From the NCBI GenBank assembly GCA_037577475.1, contig CM075183.1:19108781-19172780 (forward strand): a stretch of 64,000 nucleotides of DNA, read 5' to 3'. The number at the start of each line of letters is the position of its first letter. The stretch's first letter is position 1. The notes under the pieces were generated by a model. It did not search any database, was not told the origin of the DNA, and worked only from the letters and a program-made list of their open reading frames with translations. This DNA comes from Chaunax sp. Z400 (taxonomy: Eukaryota > Chordata > Actinopteri > Lophiiformes > Chaunacidae). Below are positions 48,901-60,346 of this stretch, piece by piece. The translations under genes and the position numbers were made by a program.

Positions 48901-49989
48901 GTCTCATCTGCATGAAGTGTGATTGTCCACATTGTTAGATCTTGTGTTTCGAAGAGTTGCAAGGATCTAGACCCCGTCAAGCACCATCACGTCCATCCCC
49001 GATTGGTACTCATAGGATATGAGTTTCAGACACGGTTCAACCAAAGCTGCCAAAACTTCCCAGAAGGAACTCATAGTGTTGATTTTTTTGTTGCCAAATA
49101 TGGCGCACCAAATTCCTAGTCTTGGAGCACAGGGTCCAACTAAAAATGGTAACCTACATCTTTGAGGACATAAATGTCCATGACTTTAAACCTCCATAAA
49201 ATGTTATATATTAGAATTATTTTCCACTTTCATTTTGTTGATTTTTAAAAAAAAATCCAATATCAGTCCTGATCATAACTATCAAATATCCATTTATCAT
49301 CAGAATTTTAACCCTTTAAATGCCTTTTTTTTAAATTATGTGTTCTTTGGGTCAAGAGAAGCTCACCCCATCACATCTTAATTCATAAGACAGCACAGGA
49401 TTTAATGTCTTCACCCGTTACTCAGTATAAACTTCTTGGCATGTAGGTACTTCCCTTCATTCTGCCCCCTCATTCTCTAACCTGCCTTCCTCAGGTCAGA
49501 GTCTATCCAGTCCACAAAGGGTCCACGAACCGCTCAACTCAACCTCATTCCATCATTTCCCTCTGCTCTCTTTCCCTTTCGTAAACCCACTCAGCTCTCT
49601 CGAGTGGGAAATCCATGACTGCATCCGGAAATCTCCAACTGGAGCCAAATTGTCCACGTGAAACCCTTACCTTTCTTCCCCTCTTCCCACCGTGACCCTT
49701 CCCCCACATGGGCCACAGATCCATCCACTGTCATGCTTTGGCGGAGACCCACCTCCAAAGCCAGCTCCTCTATTTGAAACTGCTTCGTGGCACTGCGGCT
49801 CCCATCCACATTTTTGTGATAGTAGATCACCATTACGTCGTACTTCTTCATGATGGACTTGTAGTTCTTGGCATTGAGGTCATGGACGCGGTCCTTGCCA
49901 TCATACTCGGGGATCTCCAAGCCCATCTCCCCCCAGGACAGGGTCCCCAAAGATAGGAAGACCCCCAAAAACACCCAGCCCCACTTCAT
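32344..49989 (-). CDS. casq1: Calsequestrin, skeletal type (sarcoplasmic reticulum Ca2+ buffer)
   Basis: Eleven coding exons on the minus strand: 49753-49989, 36547-36640, 35216-35316, 34788-34899, 34612-34685, 34204-34334, 33950-33995, 33759-33813, 33540-33640, 33019-33093 and 32344-32634. They total 1317 nt, or 438 aa, and every splice phase closes. Residues 1-20 are a signal peptide, and the mature chain starts near E-M-G-L-E-I-P-E-Y-D-G-K-D-R-V. Three thioredoxin-like domains follow, with family landmarks I-E-Y-D-G-E, F-F-V-T-F-D-S-K, Y-E-P-F-M-E-E-P and P-Q-I-G-V-V. The C-terminus is a 62-residue acidic tail. Calsequestrin polymerises in the junctional SR lumen, stores Ca2+ at high capacity and couples to triadin, junctin and the ryanodine receptor. 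V-W-M-E-M-D-D and I-G-F-G-L-V-D resemble CASQ1 more than CASQ2. Fish have duplicate casq1 genes, and a or b is not assigned. Intron 1 is about 13.1 kb while the other introns are short. Confidence 0.95.
32347..32535 (-). repeat. casq1: GAY codon repeat encoding the casq1 poly-Asp tail
   Basis: On the minus strand it reads Asp5, Glu2, Asp54, Glu, stop. The 54-Asp block uses a mix of 29 GAC and 25 GAT codons, and no run of one codon exceeds four. It is therefore a degenerate trinucleotide tract, not a pure microsatellite. The tail is the main low-affinity Ca2+-binding segment of calsequestrins and the contact region for triadin and junctin. Confidence 0.92.
33165..33480. repeat. Probable dispersed repeat in casq1 intron between exons 9 and 10
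   Basis: A T/C-rich stretch has 'cacctgtttcctattccctc' and 'cattgcataaaaaca', resembling terminal parts of fish retroelements and loosely the segment at 29160-29565. No coding was seen. Confidence 0.4.
34983..35001. mobile_element. Solo end of the Harbinger-type MITE in casq1 intron 3
   Basis: AGCATAAATGGGCCT followed by TAA repeats the right terminal inverted repeat and target site of the element at 4262-4578. No matching left end was noticed nearby, so this looks like a truncated copy. Confidence 0.6.
36169..36199. repeat. (ATT)n microsatellite
   Basis: About ten ATT units lie in casq1 intron 2 (35317-36546). The rest of that intron shows only AT-rich non-coding DNA. Confidence 0.85.
41238..41368. 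repeat. Hexamer-based minisatellite (AAGAAT/GAGAAC/AAGGAG family)
   Basis: About 130 bp of purine-only 6-bp units of the types aagaat, gagaac, aaggag and aaggat. There is higher-order repetition: the block 'aagaatgagaacaagaagga' occurs twice. One frame reads as Arg/Ile/Met repeats and has no coding support. Confidence 0.85.
41765..41824. repeat. (GTT)n followed by a 15-nt poly(G) run
   Basis: GTT repeats at 41765-41782 are followed after about 27 bp by an uninterrupted G run at 41810-41824, in casq1 intron 1. Confidence 0.8.
42640..42945. repeat. Compound tandem repeat: three units, each carrying an (ATT)n tract
   Basis: The unit 'aaatacataatggttatgtt' plus 'ccctttgaatgttta' followed by an ATT tract occurs three times, beginning near 42650, 42734 and 42810. 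The ATT tracts differ in length (42681-42718, 42771-42799, 42847-42920). This is a larger tandem duplication that carried an internal microsatellite. Confidence 0.85.
46826..46990 (+). repeat. Dispersed repeat copy with tRNA-like B box
   Basis: It begins 'ggcggcatggagacatagtg' and contains 'gggttcaaatcc', 'gtgggttccctc' and 'ggttctccggcttcc'. The same order is found at 55831-56115. It is a common teleost repeat, here 3'-truncated, in casq1 intron 1. Confidence 0.65.
49753..49989 (-). CDS. casq1: casq1 exon 1 (signal peptide and N-terminal segment)
   Basis: Codes for 79 residues from ATG at 49989 to E-E-L-A-L-E, followed by a gtgggt donor. An ATG four codons upstream (50001) is in frame, but M-K-W-G-W-V-F-L gives a standard signal peptide. 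The next coding base lies 13 kb away, at 36640. Confidence 0.93.
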
Positions 49990-50183
49990 GGCTACGGTCA
50001 CCTGGTGGTCGCAAACACGCTTCTTCTCAGAGCCTTAACTATCGGGGAGAAGGGGAACAAATACACTTTAGAGGTTTAACGTTGTCCCTAACACAAGTTG
50101 GTGTCAAGCAGGGAGAGTTAGGAACAAAGTCTGCTTCCTTTCCCCACCGGCTAGAGAAGAGCAGGTCTGAGAGCAACACCCTC

Positions 50184-50192
50184 CTTTTAAAA
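50184..50192 (-). promoter_or_regulatory. casq1: Possible TATA-like core promoter of casq1
   Basis: The minus strand reads TTTAAAAGG here, about 200 nt upstream of the ATG. A CACGTG E-box lies at 50201-50206 and a CArG-like CCAAAAAAGT (one mismatch) at 50291-50300. A CACCTG E-box lies at 50341-50346. The start site is not determined. Confidence 0.35.
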
Positions 50193-50525
50193 AAGAGATG
50201 CACGTGGTTCTGCTGACGCCTCTGGCCACAGAAAGGGGGAGTAGGCAAGACCTCACTCATCCAAGAGCTGTGCACAAGCCTGAGTGGTTGCCAAAAAAGT
50301 AGGACATACAGTGGGGGTGGGCGTGCTTAGGTCACACGGCCACCTGTTTGAAGCCATAGCTATGAAAAGGGACAGCGGTTCTGTTGGTTGTTTGCAGCGC
50401 TTCGGATACCAGCTCAGTGTCTTGGACGACTGATGATGTGGATGGATGTACGACGAGAGCTTGAGGAAAGAGGAGCTCCAAGATGCCATTCCCTTATTAA
50501 GTTTTGCAGAGGAGTCGGAGTCACG

Positions 50526-50535
50526 CTAAAAATAA
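50526..50535. promoter_or_regulatory. Perfect MEF2-type site upstream of casq1
   Basis: CTAAAAATAA matches the MEF2 consensus YTAWWWWTAR exactly. It lies about 540 nt upstream of the casq1 ATG. MEF2 control would fit a muscle gene, but this is motif evidence only and a LINE-like tail begins about 100 nt further out. Confidence 0.45.
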
Positions 50536-50639
50536 GGCCTCAGCGGGACAACGGTGGAGAAGATGGTGACCACACAGAGGCTCGGACGGTGGATGTGGTC
50601 TGTGGCCACAGATGGGCGGAGAAACATGGAGGCGCAGAG

Positions 50640-50815
50640 TCATCTGCATGCTCTGTTGATTGCACTTTATGATTATTGCACGTCTTTTGTCTTTTAACTG
50701 TTTGTACGTTTTTCTTCTTCACTGGTTCCCAGAAACACAATTTCAGTCCACTGTTTGTGTTTTTACAGATAGGGCTGGAATGACAAATAAATACACTTGA
50801 ACTTGAACTTGAATC
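50640..50815 (+). repeat. LINE-like 3' tail
   Basis: 'ttgcactttatgattattgc' and 'ctggaatgacaaataaatac' are followed by a short tandem 'acttgaacttgaacttgaat'. This is the layout of teleost L2-like LINE 3' ends. No reverse transcriptase domain was recognised upstream. Confidence 0.5.
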
Positions 50816-51411
50816 TTCAAATGTCTGTACAGGAAGTATGGAAAAAAAATTTAACATCATAAAAAAAATAAAATCATTAATATCTGTTTTTTTCTTAATT
50901 CGGTTTTATACTTTACATTTAAACCCATTAAACTGCATTAAAAAAAATGACATCAAATGCCGTCACCAGGCAGGCGCTGCACTCACACAGAAATGTACAA
51001 CTTGATAGAAGTTTTTGGAATCAGGATTTGAATCACAGGAAAATATAAAAGTCTGAATCAGAGGCATCAAGAAACGACCGGCTCATTCCATAAAACTTGT
51101 AATGTGTTTTTGTGGATATCGACTGTCAACGCTGTTGAACGAGATATAAGATATTCGCCGGCGCTGGTGGCTGTGATGTGGTTTAACTGCCAACACCAGT
51201 GTCACGTATGTCACATTTCTTCACACATATCAGGAATGCATGTGGAGAGCATTCTGGAAGAAATGATCTGAGCGAAGACTGAAACATGGAATGAGGGAGA
51301 AAGAGAGAGACAGTTTACGATCATGTCAGATATTAATTCACAATGAGAAGGATGGCTATTAATATCAGTGTGTAATATGATCAGCCTGTCGCTGCCAACA
51401 TGGGTCAGACA

Positions 51412-51448
51412 GTGTGTGTGTGTGTGTGTGCCTGTTTAGATGCCAGAG

Positions 51449-51506
<58 letters not shown>
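51412..51506. repeat. Interrupted (TG)n microsatellite
   Basis: Two TG tracts at 51412-51430 and 51452-51506 are separated by 'cctgtttagatgccagagag'. Confidence 0.9.
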
Positions 51507-51515
<9 letters not shown>

Positions 51516-52620
51516 GTTGGGTGGGGGGACACTGATTTAGGGTCTATATTTTTTTTTCTTTGTATTGTATTATTTACTTAATTAGCATAGTTATCTTAGA
51601 GGTGGTGTCATGGTCAGATTGCATTAGTTCTATAAAATGACATCATTTGTTCACTATTACGGAGCACTAAAGCTACATTAATGCATATTGCGCAGATATT
51701 AGGTTTTCAAAATACACATAAAAATGGTTGAAATAGCATCTTTCGCTATAGACTCTGTCTGTCTAATTAAATCTTATTATTGTGCTTTTTTTAAAGTGCA
51801 GTTTATTTATCTATATTGCTTTTTTTCCCTTTATATTTTTTTATTAATAGGGTATTTTACGTTGTTAAAATGTCCAATTGAAATAAGCCAGGCTTGCCTC
51901 AATAAAAAAGCTTGAACAGGCTGATACAGATTATATTATATTATATATATATTATATTATAGTCAGTCGGTGTGGAATAATGTGATTTTACCAACCTTAA
52001 AGCTAATTTAAAGAAAATTAAATGCTAAAAAAAACAAAAACATTATTGAGTTCAATAAAAAAAAGAAAAAAAAGTGCACCATGTAATATGGTGTAAACAT
52101 TGGAGAGATGTCAGTGATGCGTGTTTCATTAGTGCTGCTTATTCCTCGCTGAGTAATGTCTTCACTTTGTCAGCTGTCAGGATGTCTGTTGACAAGCTGA
52201 CTAAAAGGTTCGTGTTACACTTATCAACTCCGCATCACATATTTTCAGAAGATGCAGGCAGGAGAGGCTGCTGCAGTAGACTCATTAGAGAACATGCTGA
52301 CAGAGACGGGAAGAGACTTGGGACAAAAATAAGAGCGGACTACACACGTCCTTCTGACGTCTGTCATCGTGGAGATACACTGCCACTGAGAGTTGATGAT
52401 ACTGCCACCATTTAATGATAGGAAGGTTGTGTATCTGTGATTAGATGCATGCATGTGACCAAGTGACTTAACCTGTTGCACCTCTTATTTAAACGGCGCC
52501 CCCCTCTGGTGGTTGCACTAATAAACCTCATTATTAATCCTTCTCATTTCATCCCTCCTTCACTTTCTTCTCAAATCAACTCCAGCAGCCATACATACAC
52601 TAAGGGCCGAGTTATTAAGT

Positions 52621-52623
<3 letters not shown>

Positions 52624-52711
<88 letters not shown>
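52624..52711. repeat. Long (TG)n microsatellite
   Basis: Forty-four uninterrupted TG units. One frame reads Cys-Val repeats and produces an artificial open frame of 150 codons. Confidence 0.95.
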
Positions 52712-52713
<2 letters not shown>

Positions 52714-55107
52714 GTGTTGCTAAGGAGACTGCATGGTTTACAAACAGCTCGCTATATCAGATGAGAAAGCTCAACACACACAAATATGTCTCATGTACAG
52801 GATTTAATGAGGTAGAATTTCAAACTGAATCAATAAAGTTTATCAATCAATCCCACTTAATGCAAATTATTATTTCTTTTGTTTATGTATTGAAAGAAAA
52901 GCTCTCAAAATGTGTCATGCAGATATAAAAAAAAAATATCTAATTTATCTATTAGAAGAAAAAAACCACAGGCTTTAAAGACCTGAATCCATCAGCTAAA
53001 AGATTCATGACGATATCTCAGTCTTTATTTCTTTCTCCTCCCACAGTAACGGTTGAACCGGAGAACAGCGACCTGCAGCATGTCTTCACAAGGCAATGAA
53101 AGGCCTCCATGTTGCATGTTACCTCCTCTGCCATGGCAGGGGTGAGAATGTGTCACATCCGAGCAGGGGCACTAATGAGATCTAAGGGTTCTGTCGCTGG
53201 GAGACCGAACGGAGGGGGGAGCGGGGCTGCAAGGTGTAAAGGGAAAAGAGGAACTAAGCGAAAGTGCAGGAGATGGAGAAGAAAGGAATATTTTTCTCTT
53301 AGGTGAACAACCTGATCCACCTTCAATTATGTCTAATATGCACCAGAGTTACTTTCTACAGTGGCCCTAAAGGCTACAGTTCAAGGAAGAACATGCAAAT
53401 ATCCAACATGTGCAAATTAAGAAAACATCTTAATCAATTTGGTGACGCATGTGCAGCATTTAGGAAAACTGTGAGAAAAAATGCTGCAAGTAGCACAAAA
53501 AGTGAAGCACAATGTATGTAGCTCACAGTGTTGTTGTCATAACTAGCATAACTTAGCCTTATTGATGCGACTATTTGAGAGGTTTATTTACCAAGAAAAA
53601 TACTCAAATAATATTTAATGTTTATAATTTATTTGTAGAAGATATGTGAGAACTTCATTTTGAACTCTTGTAGTGAGTGAAATAAAAAAATCACACACAA
53701 TATGAGTCATTAGTCTGAATATTTCACATTGTAGTTTTAAAGGAATCGTAGTGCAGCTTTAAGGCACTTCTGCATTGGCTTTAACATCCAGCCATGATGG
53801 CTGCTGCTTCTTATATCCACGCTTCATGTTGACACAAATATCATGCAGGAATGGGAGCCCAGCTGTCTGCATACACTAATCACATCAACCTGTTGCAATC
53901 ATGCTTTTTTTTTCTCCTCTGAAATGCACCAACATACTGTTTAGTGAAGATTAGTCACAACCCTGCACACATTGCCACCTCCCACCAGGACGAGTGTGGC
54001 CCTGGTAGCTGCTCCCCCTCCATCCCACACCCACGGTCCGTATGCTGGCGTCAGTGTTGCCAAGTGTTCGCTGCACGGACAGATGATAAACACGTCCAAA
54101 AGCTTCTATAGAATGTGACAAGATGCACGTAAAAGCAGATGGATGCACAGCATAAATATCAGAATGCACTGATAAATGTGAAAACAGAAGAAACACACAT
54201 ACAGTATGGACCTCGTGGTGAAGTGGTGGTTTGGCAAACTGTGTGAAGCCTCTCAGTGCTGGTGTCCAAGCAACCAGAGAGGGCAGAGAAGAGTGTACTC
54301 TCACACTCAAACATGCACACATGTGCACAAAGCCCTGCAAAGGCCGGCATACATAGAGGCTCTTTGACGTGAATTTTGCATCATTAGAAGTTAAGGCGTC
54401 ATGGAGCAGCTATAAAGTGAGTTGAGATGCCTGTAATTAGGTTTTGGTTAATATTTCTGTGTTTTTTTCATTTTGTGTTTTTTTTGTTTTTTTTGTTTTT
54501 TGTGACTGATCGCTGGTTAATAAAATAATTTAAATATTTATAAAAGGAAAAATTACAGACATTTCTGAGATGTGGGACAGAAAAACAGCATGTTTACTGT
54601 TTTTGCTCACGCAGCGGTTATGATGCAAACATATCCCTCTACAGGATGTGAATTTGGTTTATTTTTCTCATCCTGAATCGACTGCAGAGAATCCCTCGCT
54701 CACACATCGCCCACATCGAGCACATGCCTCCATCATGAATATACGGCACCTCAGTGAATACATGTAAACATAGTGAAATACAGACAGCAAGCAGGGACAC
54801 TGTGAGGCGTTCACTGCTCTTTTTCTGAACATTTAAGGGCATCTGTGCCCGGAGCATGAATTAAATTCTGTCTCTGGTGTCTGTCCTCGTGCCAGCACTG
54901 TGAGACTATTTAGTCTCTGTCAAGACATGTCAATATGAAGATACTCTTTGATGGCTGGATGATGACAGGAGGATGAGATGTTGCTTAGTAACTGCAAACC
55001 TGACAGACTGGCTGATGAAGCTTCGAAGCAAACAGATGGAGTGTGTAGGATGGGTATATGTGATCTGGTAAGTGTAAGTGTAACTGTAAGTGTGTTTATG
55101 TAAGTGT

Positions 55108-55214
<107 letters not shown>

Positions 55215-55830
55215 GTCAGGGGTTTAACCTGTTATCAACCTAAATGCCTATAATCAAGAGACTTAAGCAGATGGTTGTTCAATCTGAGTCAGTCTTTTAC
55301 CTCCTTTTAAATAGATGGATGGGAGGCAGCGGAATATGGAGATGAAGATGAAGATGATGCTGTGTGAAAAGCAGAGAAACTTATATTGTGTTCATTGGTT
55401 GGTGTCGTCTGAATGAATAATTAAAATTGATCATAATGAAGGATTTCCAGAATCAACCATCTGTCTGGTGCAGGAGTTAAACACTGATCTGATACCTGAA
55501 CACACATATAATCAACCCCTCACGTCAGCTGAGGTTGAATTTATAGATTTTTTTTACAAATATTTACTTATTTATTAATATTTATTTATTTGTTCATTTG
55601 AATCCTCATTCGCCGCCACCAATGAAGCAACTCTTCTTCCTGGGATCCACACGCGACAAAAAAATACAAAAGAAGACGTGCAACAGATACGAAACATCTA
55701 CATTACATGTAAATAAAGACAAACAAAAAAAGCAAACATCACAACACCCCTCATACATCCTTCAGCTGCTCATTAACGTTCAGGTCATTGCTAAAATGTT
55801 TTTTAGTCGTCTTTTAAAGCATGCTTTACC

Positions 55831-56115
55831 ACGCAAGAAGGTCCTGGGTTCAAATCCACCCGAGGACCTGAGACTTTTCTCCCCGTGTCTGCTTGGGTTC
55901 CCTCCGGGTTCTCCAGCTTCCTCCCACCACCAAAAACACGCAGTAGAGGTGAATTGGTGACTCTAAATTGCTCGTAGGCATCTATGTGGTCCTGTGATGA
56001 ACTGGCATTTTGTCCAGGGTGAACCCCGCCTCCCGCCCAAGGTCAGCTGGGATAGGCTCCATCCCCCTGCAACCCTACACAGGATAAGCAGTTACAGAAA
56101 ATGAATGAATGAATG
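55831..56115 (+). repeat. Dispersed teleost repeat, near full 3' portion
   Basis: It contains 'gggttcaaatccacccgagg', 'gaattggtgactctaaattg', 'tttgtccagggtgaacccc' and 'cagctgggataggctcc', and ends 'ggataagcagttacagaaaa' plus a (TGAA)n tail. This is one of the most frequent repeat types in fish genomes, with partial copies at 14038 and 46826. Confidence 0.75.
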
Positions 56116-58018
56116 TTGAAAAATGCAGCAAGCTTTCATCTTTTTAAGAACAAGTTGAATAAATGCAGGTAATTTCTCCAAATGGAACCTTTTTTTTCAC
56201 AGCTACAAAATACAGCAGCCGCCTTCTGCTGTGATTAATGACCTGTAATCAACACCTCTGCGGGTTTCTGAGCAACACCTAATGTGACAACCCTTTTAGG
56301 TCGTAATTGCAAATTGTAATTGCGCCTCACCTAAGAGGCCTTATGGGGATGGTATAATTATGAAACTTGCAATGGAGACTAGTTACCATTATATGGATGT
56401 CTAACCCGGACCTGGCCCAATGCAGCTGTCTCTGACGGCAGGGGATGGAAAAAGTGGCAGAGACTCCAATCATGAATACAAAAGTGACTCAGGGAAGAAA
56501 ATCAGAGTTGAGACGAGTGACGTCAATCTGCTAATCTAATCACATCTGATTTCCTTTGTCTCCCTCTTTGACAAAATCAATTATCTTAGCAGATTCTTAC
56601 GTTCTTTGTGACATATTTGACATTTGATAGCCGGAGAGCAAACAGAGACAGAGGATGACTAAAGATCCCAGGACTTTAGCTTCCAGCTGGGGATGATTGG
56701 ACGGCAATCAAGAACCCCCCCCCCCAATTTTTTGGTACAAAAAAAACAAAAAAACAACACGTATGACTCATCACAGCACCAGACGCTAGGATGCAAGTAC
56801 CAAAGCAACGCCTAGGAGTCACGACCGCCAGACACATTATGACGAGGATGGAGTATTTCACAAAGCCCAGAGAGACTCCAGTCATCTCAACATGATTTGG
56901 ATCATGTGACAATGTTTTTTGTTATCTATTGATCGACTCAATCTTATCAGGTTTAATCAGAAAGTCCTGCATCAATTCACTTTTCTTTTGGCCGCAAAGG
57001 GCAGCGAAAAGCTGTAAACACAACAATCATGAATCATCGCCTTACATAAGATACGACTGTCGTTTGTGTGGCTGCAATAATACTTGCAGTGTGAGTAATA
57101 ACTTCATGGTTTGAAGTCAGTGTGACAGATATGATCGATAACTATGATAAAACAGGACGAAGATAAAGGAGCATAAACTATCCTTTAAATGAGGGCTGCA
57201 CAAGCATGCAGCTCACACCTGTTGACTGCTAATTGTGAGAGTCAAAACAAAAAGTGGACAAAACATTCACTATTATTCTTTTTAGATTGTTCATCTCAGT
57301 AATAGTTGAGCTTTCATATTTAATATTTAACCACAGAAATGAGCACAGCAGAGAGCAGTCAAAGGGGTCGTGGTTTAACAAGGGAGGGCAGAGTTGTCTG
57401 TCTGTTATCAGCCGCCTGCTTTGTGTAGATTGTCATTACTGCTCTGAGCCGAAGTGTCTCTGTGTTTATTATGGGGTCGGATGCCCTGAGCTGCCGGCCT
57501 GCAATTACTGCCGTCAGCCATTAGAGCTCGGCCTGTAATTTCTGATCATCACGTGGAAGGACGAGAGGAGGGGAGGTGAAAGAGACGGAGGGTGTGCCAC
57601 AAAATGATCAGAGTTGTGTTTGTGTAAGTGCAGAAGCGAAGCACACACAAACAGTAAAGTTGTGACTTATTAAAAGTAGATGAAGAGTGTGGGGGCATTA
57701 ATACATATTCATCACATTACCTTCAACCTGCTGCTCATCTCTGTCTGAGGCAACAACACAAAAACAACACACTTAAATCTCTGAGTGAAATGCAGCTGAG
57801 TTGCATTGTGGGTAATATGCGTTTAAGAATATATCAAATAAAAAAGATGCAATCTCTCTCTTATTTCGGTCCTTTTTTGCTTTGAATGGTTGAGGTAGGG
57901 AAATTAAGGGCAGCAGAATAAAATGAATGAAGGAGTGCAGTGACTCTGCATTTTCATTGTTTCCTTTTCCACTGAGTCATCCCTTTCAAAAAGCTCATTG
58001 ACACACAGTGGCACCACC

Positions 58019-58020
<2 letters not shown>
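56116..58020. other. Intergenic, no gene recognised
   Basis: Mostly unique-looking DNA. The segment 57410-57560 is less AT-rich and contains paired homeodomain-type TAATT/AATTA words, but nothing coding. Confidence 0.5.

Positions 58021-58058
<38 letters not shown>
58021..58058. repeat. (CT)n microsatellite
   Basis: Nineteen CT units, followed by a C/T-rich tract to about 58185. Confidence 0.9.
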
Positions 58059-58061
<3 letters not shown>

Positions 58062-58454
58062 GCTATCCCTTCTGTCTCCCCTCCACCCTTCCATTTTTCC
58101 TCTTCTCTCAATCTGTCTGTTTATTTGCTTTCCTGTCCCCTCCATCCTTCCCTTCCTCCTTCCTCTCCCTGCAGCTGAATCCTCACACTTGTTATGTTTG
58201 AGAGAACTTCCTCTCCTGTCGGCCTTTCTTCTCCTCCAGCGATCCGGCCTTTTTGATGGGGTAAACAAGAACTTCCTTACTTTAGTCTTCTCTGGGGGGG
58301 GGGAACGAAAAGTCATTAGCACAAACAAGCCACGCCCATATCGACATAGACATTTCACGCTCTGCTGACATGTAAACACAGATTCACACGGTATATTTAT
58401 AGTTTGGTATTAAGATGTCGTTAAAACCCAAAACTCATATTTGCATGTATGTGT

Positions 58455-58458
<4 letters not shown>

Positions 58459-58496
<38 letters not shown>
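58459..58496. repeat. (GA)n microsatellite
   Basis: Nineteen GA units, about 400 bp from the CT tract on the same strand. The two could therefore pair as an inverted repeat. Confidence 0.9.
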
Positions 58497-58498
<2 letters not shown>

Positions 58499-58499
58499 T

Positions 58500-60288
58500 T
58501 CCACACAGAGATTATCAGGATGTAAGTCTTTCATCAACAGCTGCCTGCCGACCTGTTGATAATCATTAATCAGTTTCATGGACTGGTTTTGTCTTCAAAC
58601 TGATTGTTTACAAAAAAGCCACATGATGTGACAACAAACATTTTAACCAAACGACACGAGACATTTGCGTCTCCACTGGTGATGTGACTTAAACCAAACA
58701 TGTCATGTGATTAAAAGCCGACAAGCCTGTACTGTTTGACAATTGTCTTTAGTTCTTTATATCCCAAATAAAATCAAATGTACTTTACTGAAAACATCCA
58801 AGTCCAAAGGGTTCGATATGCTGTCGAACGGTGCATCTTTTTGGTTGTTCGTTTGTGTTAAAAAGGGGGGATTTCATCCTCGCCCGAGGGTCACAGACAT
58901 CACAACAAAAGGACAATTCATTTTCAGAGATTTGAAGATTAGCCTCATCATGAGTTTCACAGCAACTACTAAGTCGTGACTCTTCCTCTGATGTGAAAGG
59001 AAGCACAATTTGAAAGACGGACAGTCATGAGATGTGTGACGAATTTTTGGAAGCTTCCAGACCACAAAATTTTTTTTTTTGAGTGGCTCATTTTAAAAAA
59101 GCACAAGCTGATGCACATCGTCAACAGACAGGAACACAGTATGAAGGTCAAAGAGATTTCTTTTTTTAATATACTAGACTTTTATTCATGCATTCAGTTG
59201 TCTTACTTTACATATGGAGGGGAGACACATGTACACACAACGTAGGCATGTGAAACCATTAGAAGCCTTTGTGTGGCTGCAAGCAGAGTCATTTCTTGCA
59301 GTGACTTCCTGTGTGTTGGAGTCCGCTTTGCTCTCCCAACACCTGTGAACACTCTGGATTAAGTTTCACTTTACAGCCGTGCAGTTTACTCCCACACGTG
59401 AGCATTTTTTAAAGCGGGAATATGGCTTTTACAGGGAAAAATCTACTGATCAATGAAGGTATTTTTAAAAAAAAAAAAAAAAACAAGTCAGATTATTGTA
59501 AATGTCCACACATTGTTTGCAGACTGACAGAAGCAGGCTGTATTTGCTTTGTTATAGGATACAAAGGCCAGAAAGTTCTTCAGCCTCAGATGTATAGTTA
59601 AATGTTGGATTTCAGTGTCGATGGCTAAGAAAACTGTTTTTAAACCGATGTTCAACTCTTGTTCAGTTAGAACACCAAACAATAAGGTGGACTTATAGAA
59701 GCCTAAGTAGACCAGGATGTAATGCAGCAACAGGAGGAGTTGTAATCTGAGTAATTACATACAGTAATCCTCTCTCGGTCCCTCGACTGACTCTTAAAAC
59801 CAAAAACCTTCATGTATCTTCAGAATTTGGGAAGAGGCATTCTGGGAAATGTAGGACAATACTATAATATTGAGGCGGAGGAGTTTTATGTCCAATACTA
59901 ACTTTAATTTCTCCATAAATTAACTTACACTCACATTATAGCTAATTTTCCAACTGCTTTCTAGAATATGGAAAGTTTTGATCGTATTGAAAACATTTTC
60001 ACTTTTTGCTCATCTCTATGACATAGAGATACTTTTTTTTAAATTGTGCCTCTTAGAAATCTGAGATCTTAAACTCTCTCTAAATGAATGCAGCCCTGTT
60101 TTTCAGGACAGAGGATGTCAGCACGCAGCAGGACAGCTCCTGTTGTCTCACTCTTTAGAGAATGGAGCTGGGGATGGAGGGTGGAGGTGGAGGGTGGGGG
60201 GTGTTTTGGATCGTGTAGTGATGGAGAGAACGAAACAGAAGGAGGGGTTTTGTGGACTGGATAGTGCAGTGACATCAGCTTTGAAAAA

Positions 60289-60290
<2 letters not shown>
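58500..60290. other. Intergenic, no gene recognised
   Basis: AT-rich with A/T homopolymers near 59070, 59159 and 59466-59481. No exon or RNA gene was recognised. Confidence 0.5.

Positions 60291-60291
<1 letters not shown>

Positions 60292-60345
<54 letters not shown>
60292..60345. repeat. (GT)n microsatellite
   Basis: Twenty-seven GT units. A poly(T) run follows at 60701-60718. Confidence 0.92.

Positions 60346-60346
<1 letters not shown>

Larger units (their letters stand above)
36641..49752 (-). other. casq1: casq1 intron 1 (about 13.1 kb)
   Basis: The donor is at 49751-49752 and the acceptor CAG next to 36640. The intron is much longer than the others of this gene, which are 0.1-1.3 kb. 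It contains simple repeats, a dispersed repeat fragment at 46826-46990 and scattered TATA-like words, but no nested gene was recognised on either strand. It is a natural place for muscle enhancers, but none is demonstrated. Confidence 0.8.

Noticed and set aside
52476..52928. 150-codon open frame with Cys-Val repeats
   Set aside because: It is produced by the TG microsatellite at 52624-52711. The flanks show no domain or splice support.
53951..54340. 129-codon minus-strand frame
   Set aside because: The composition is Cys/His/Ser-rich with no recognisable domain, signal or splice context, and other frames overlap it. It is probably chance.
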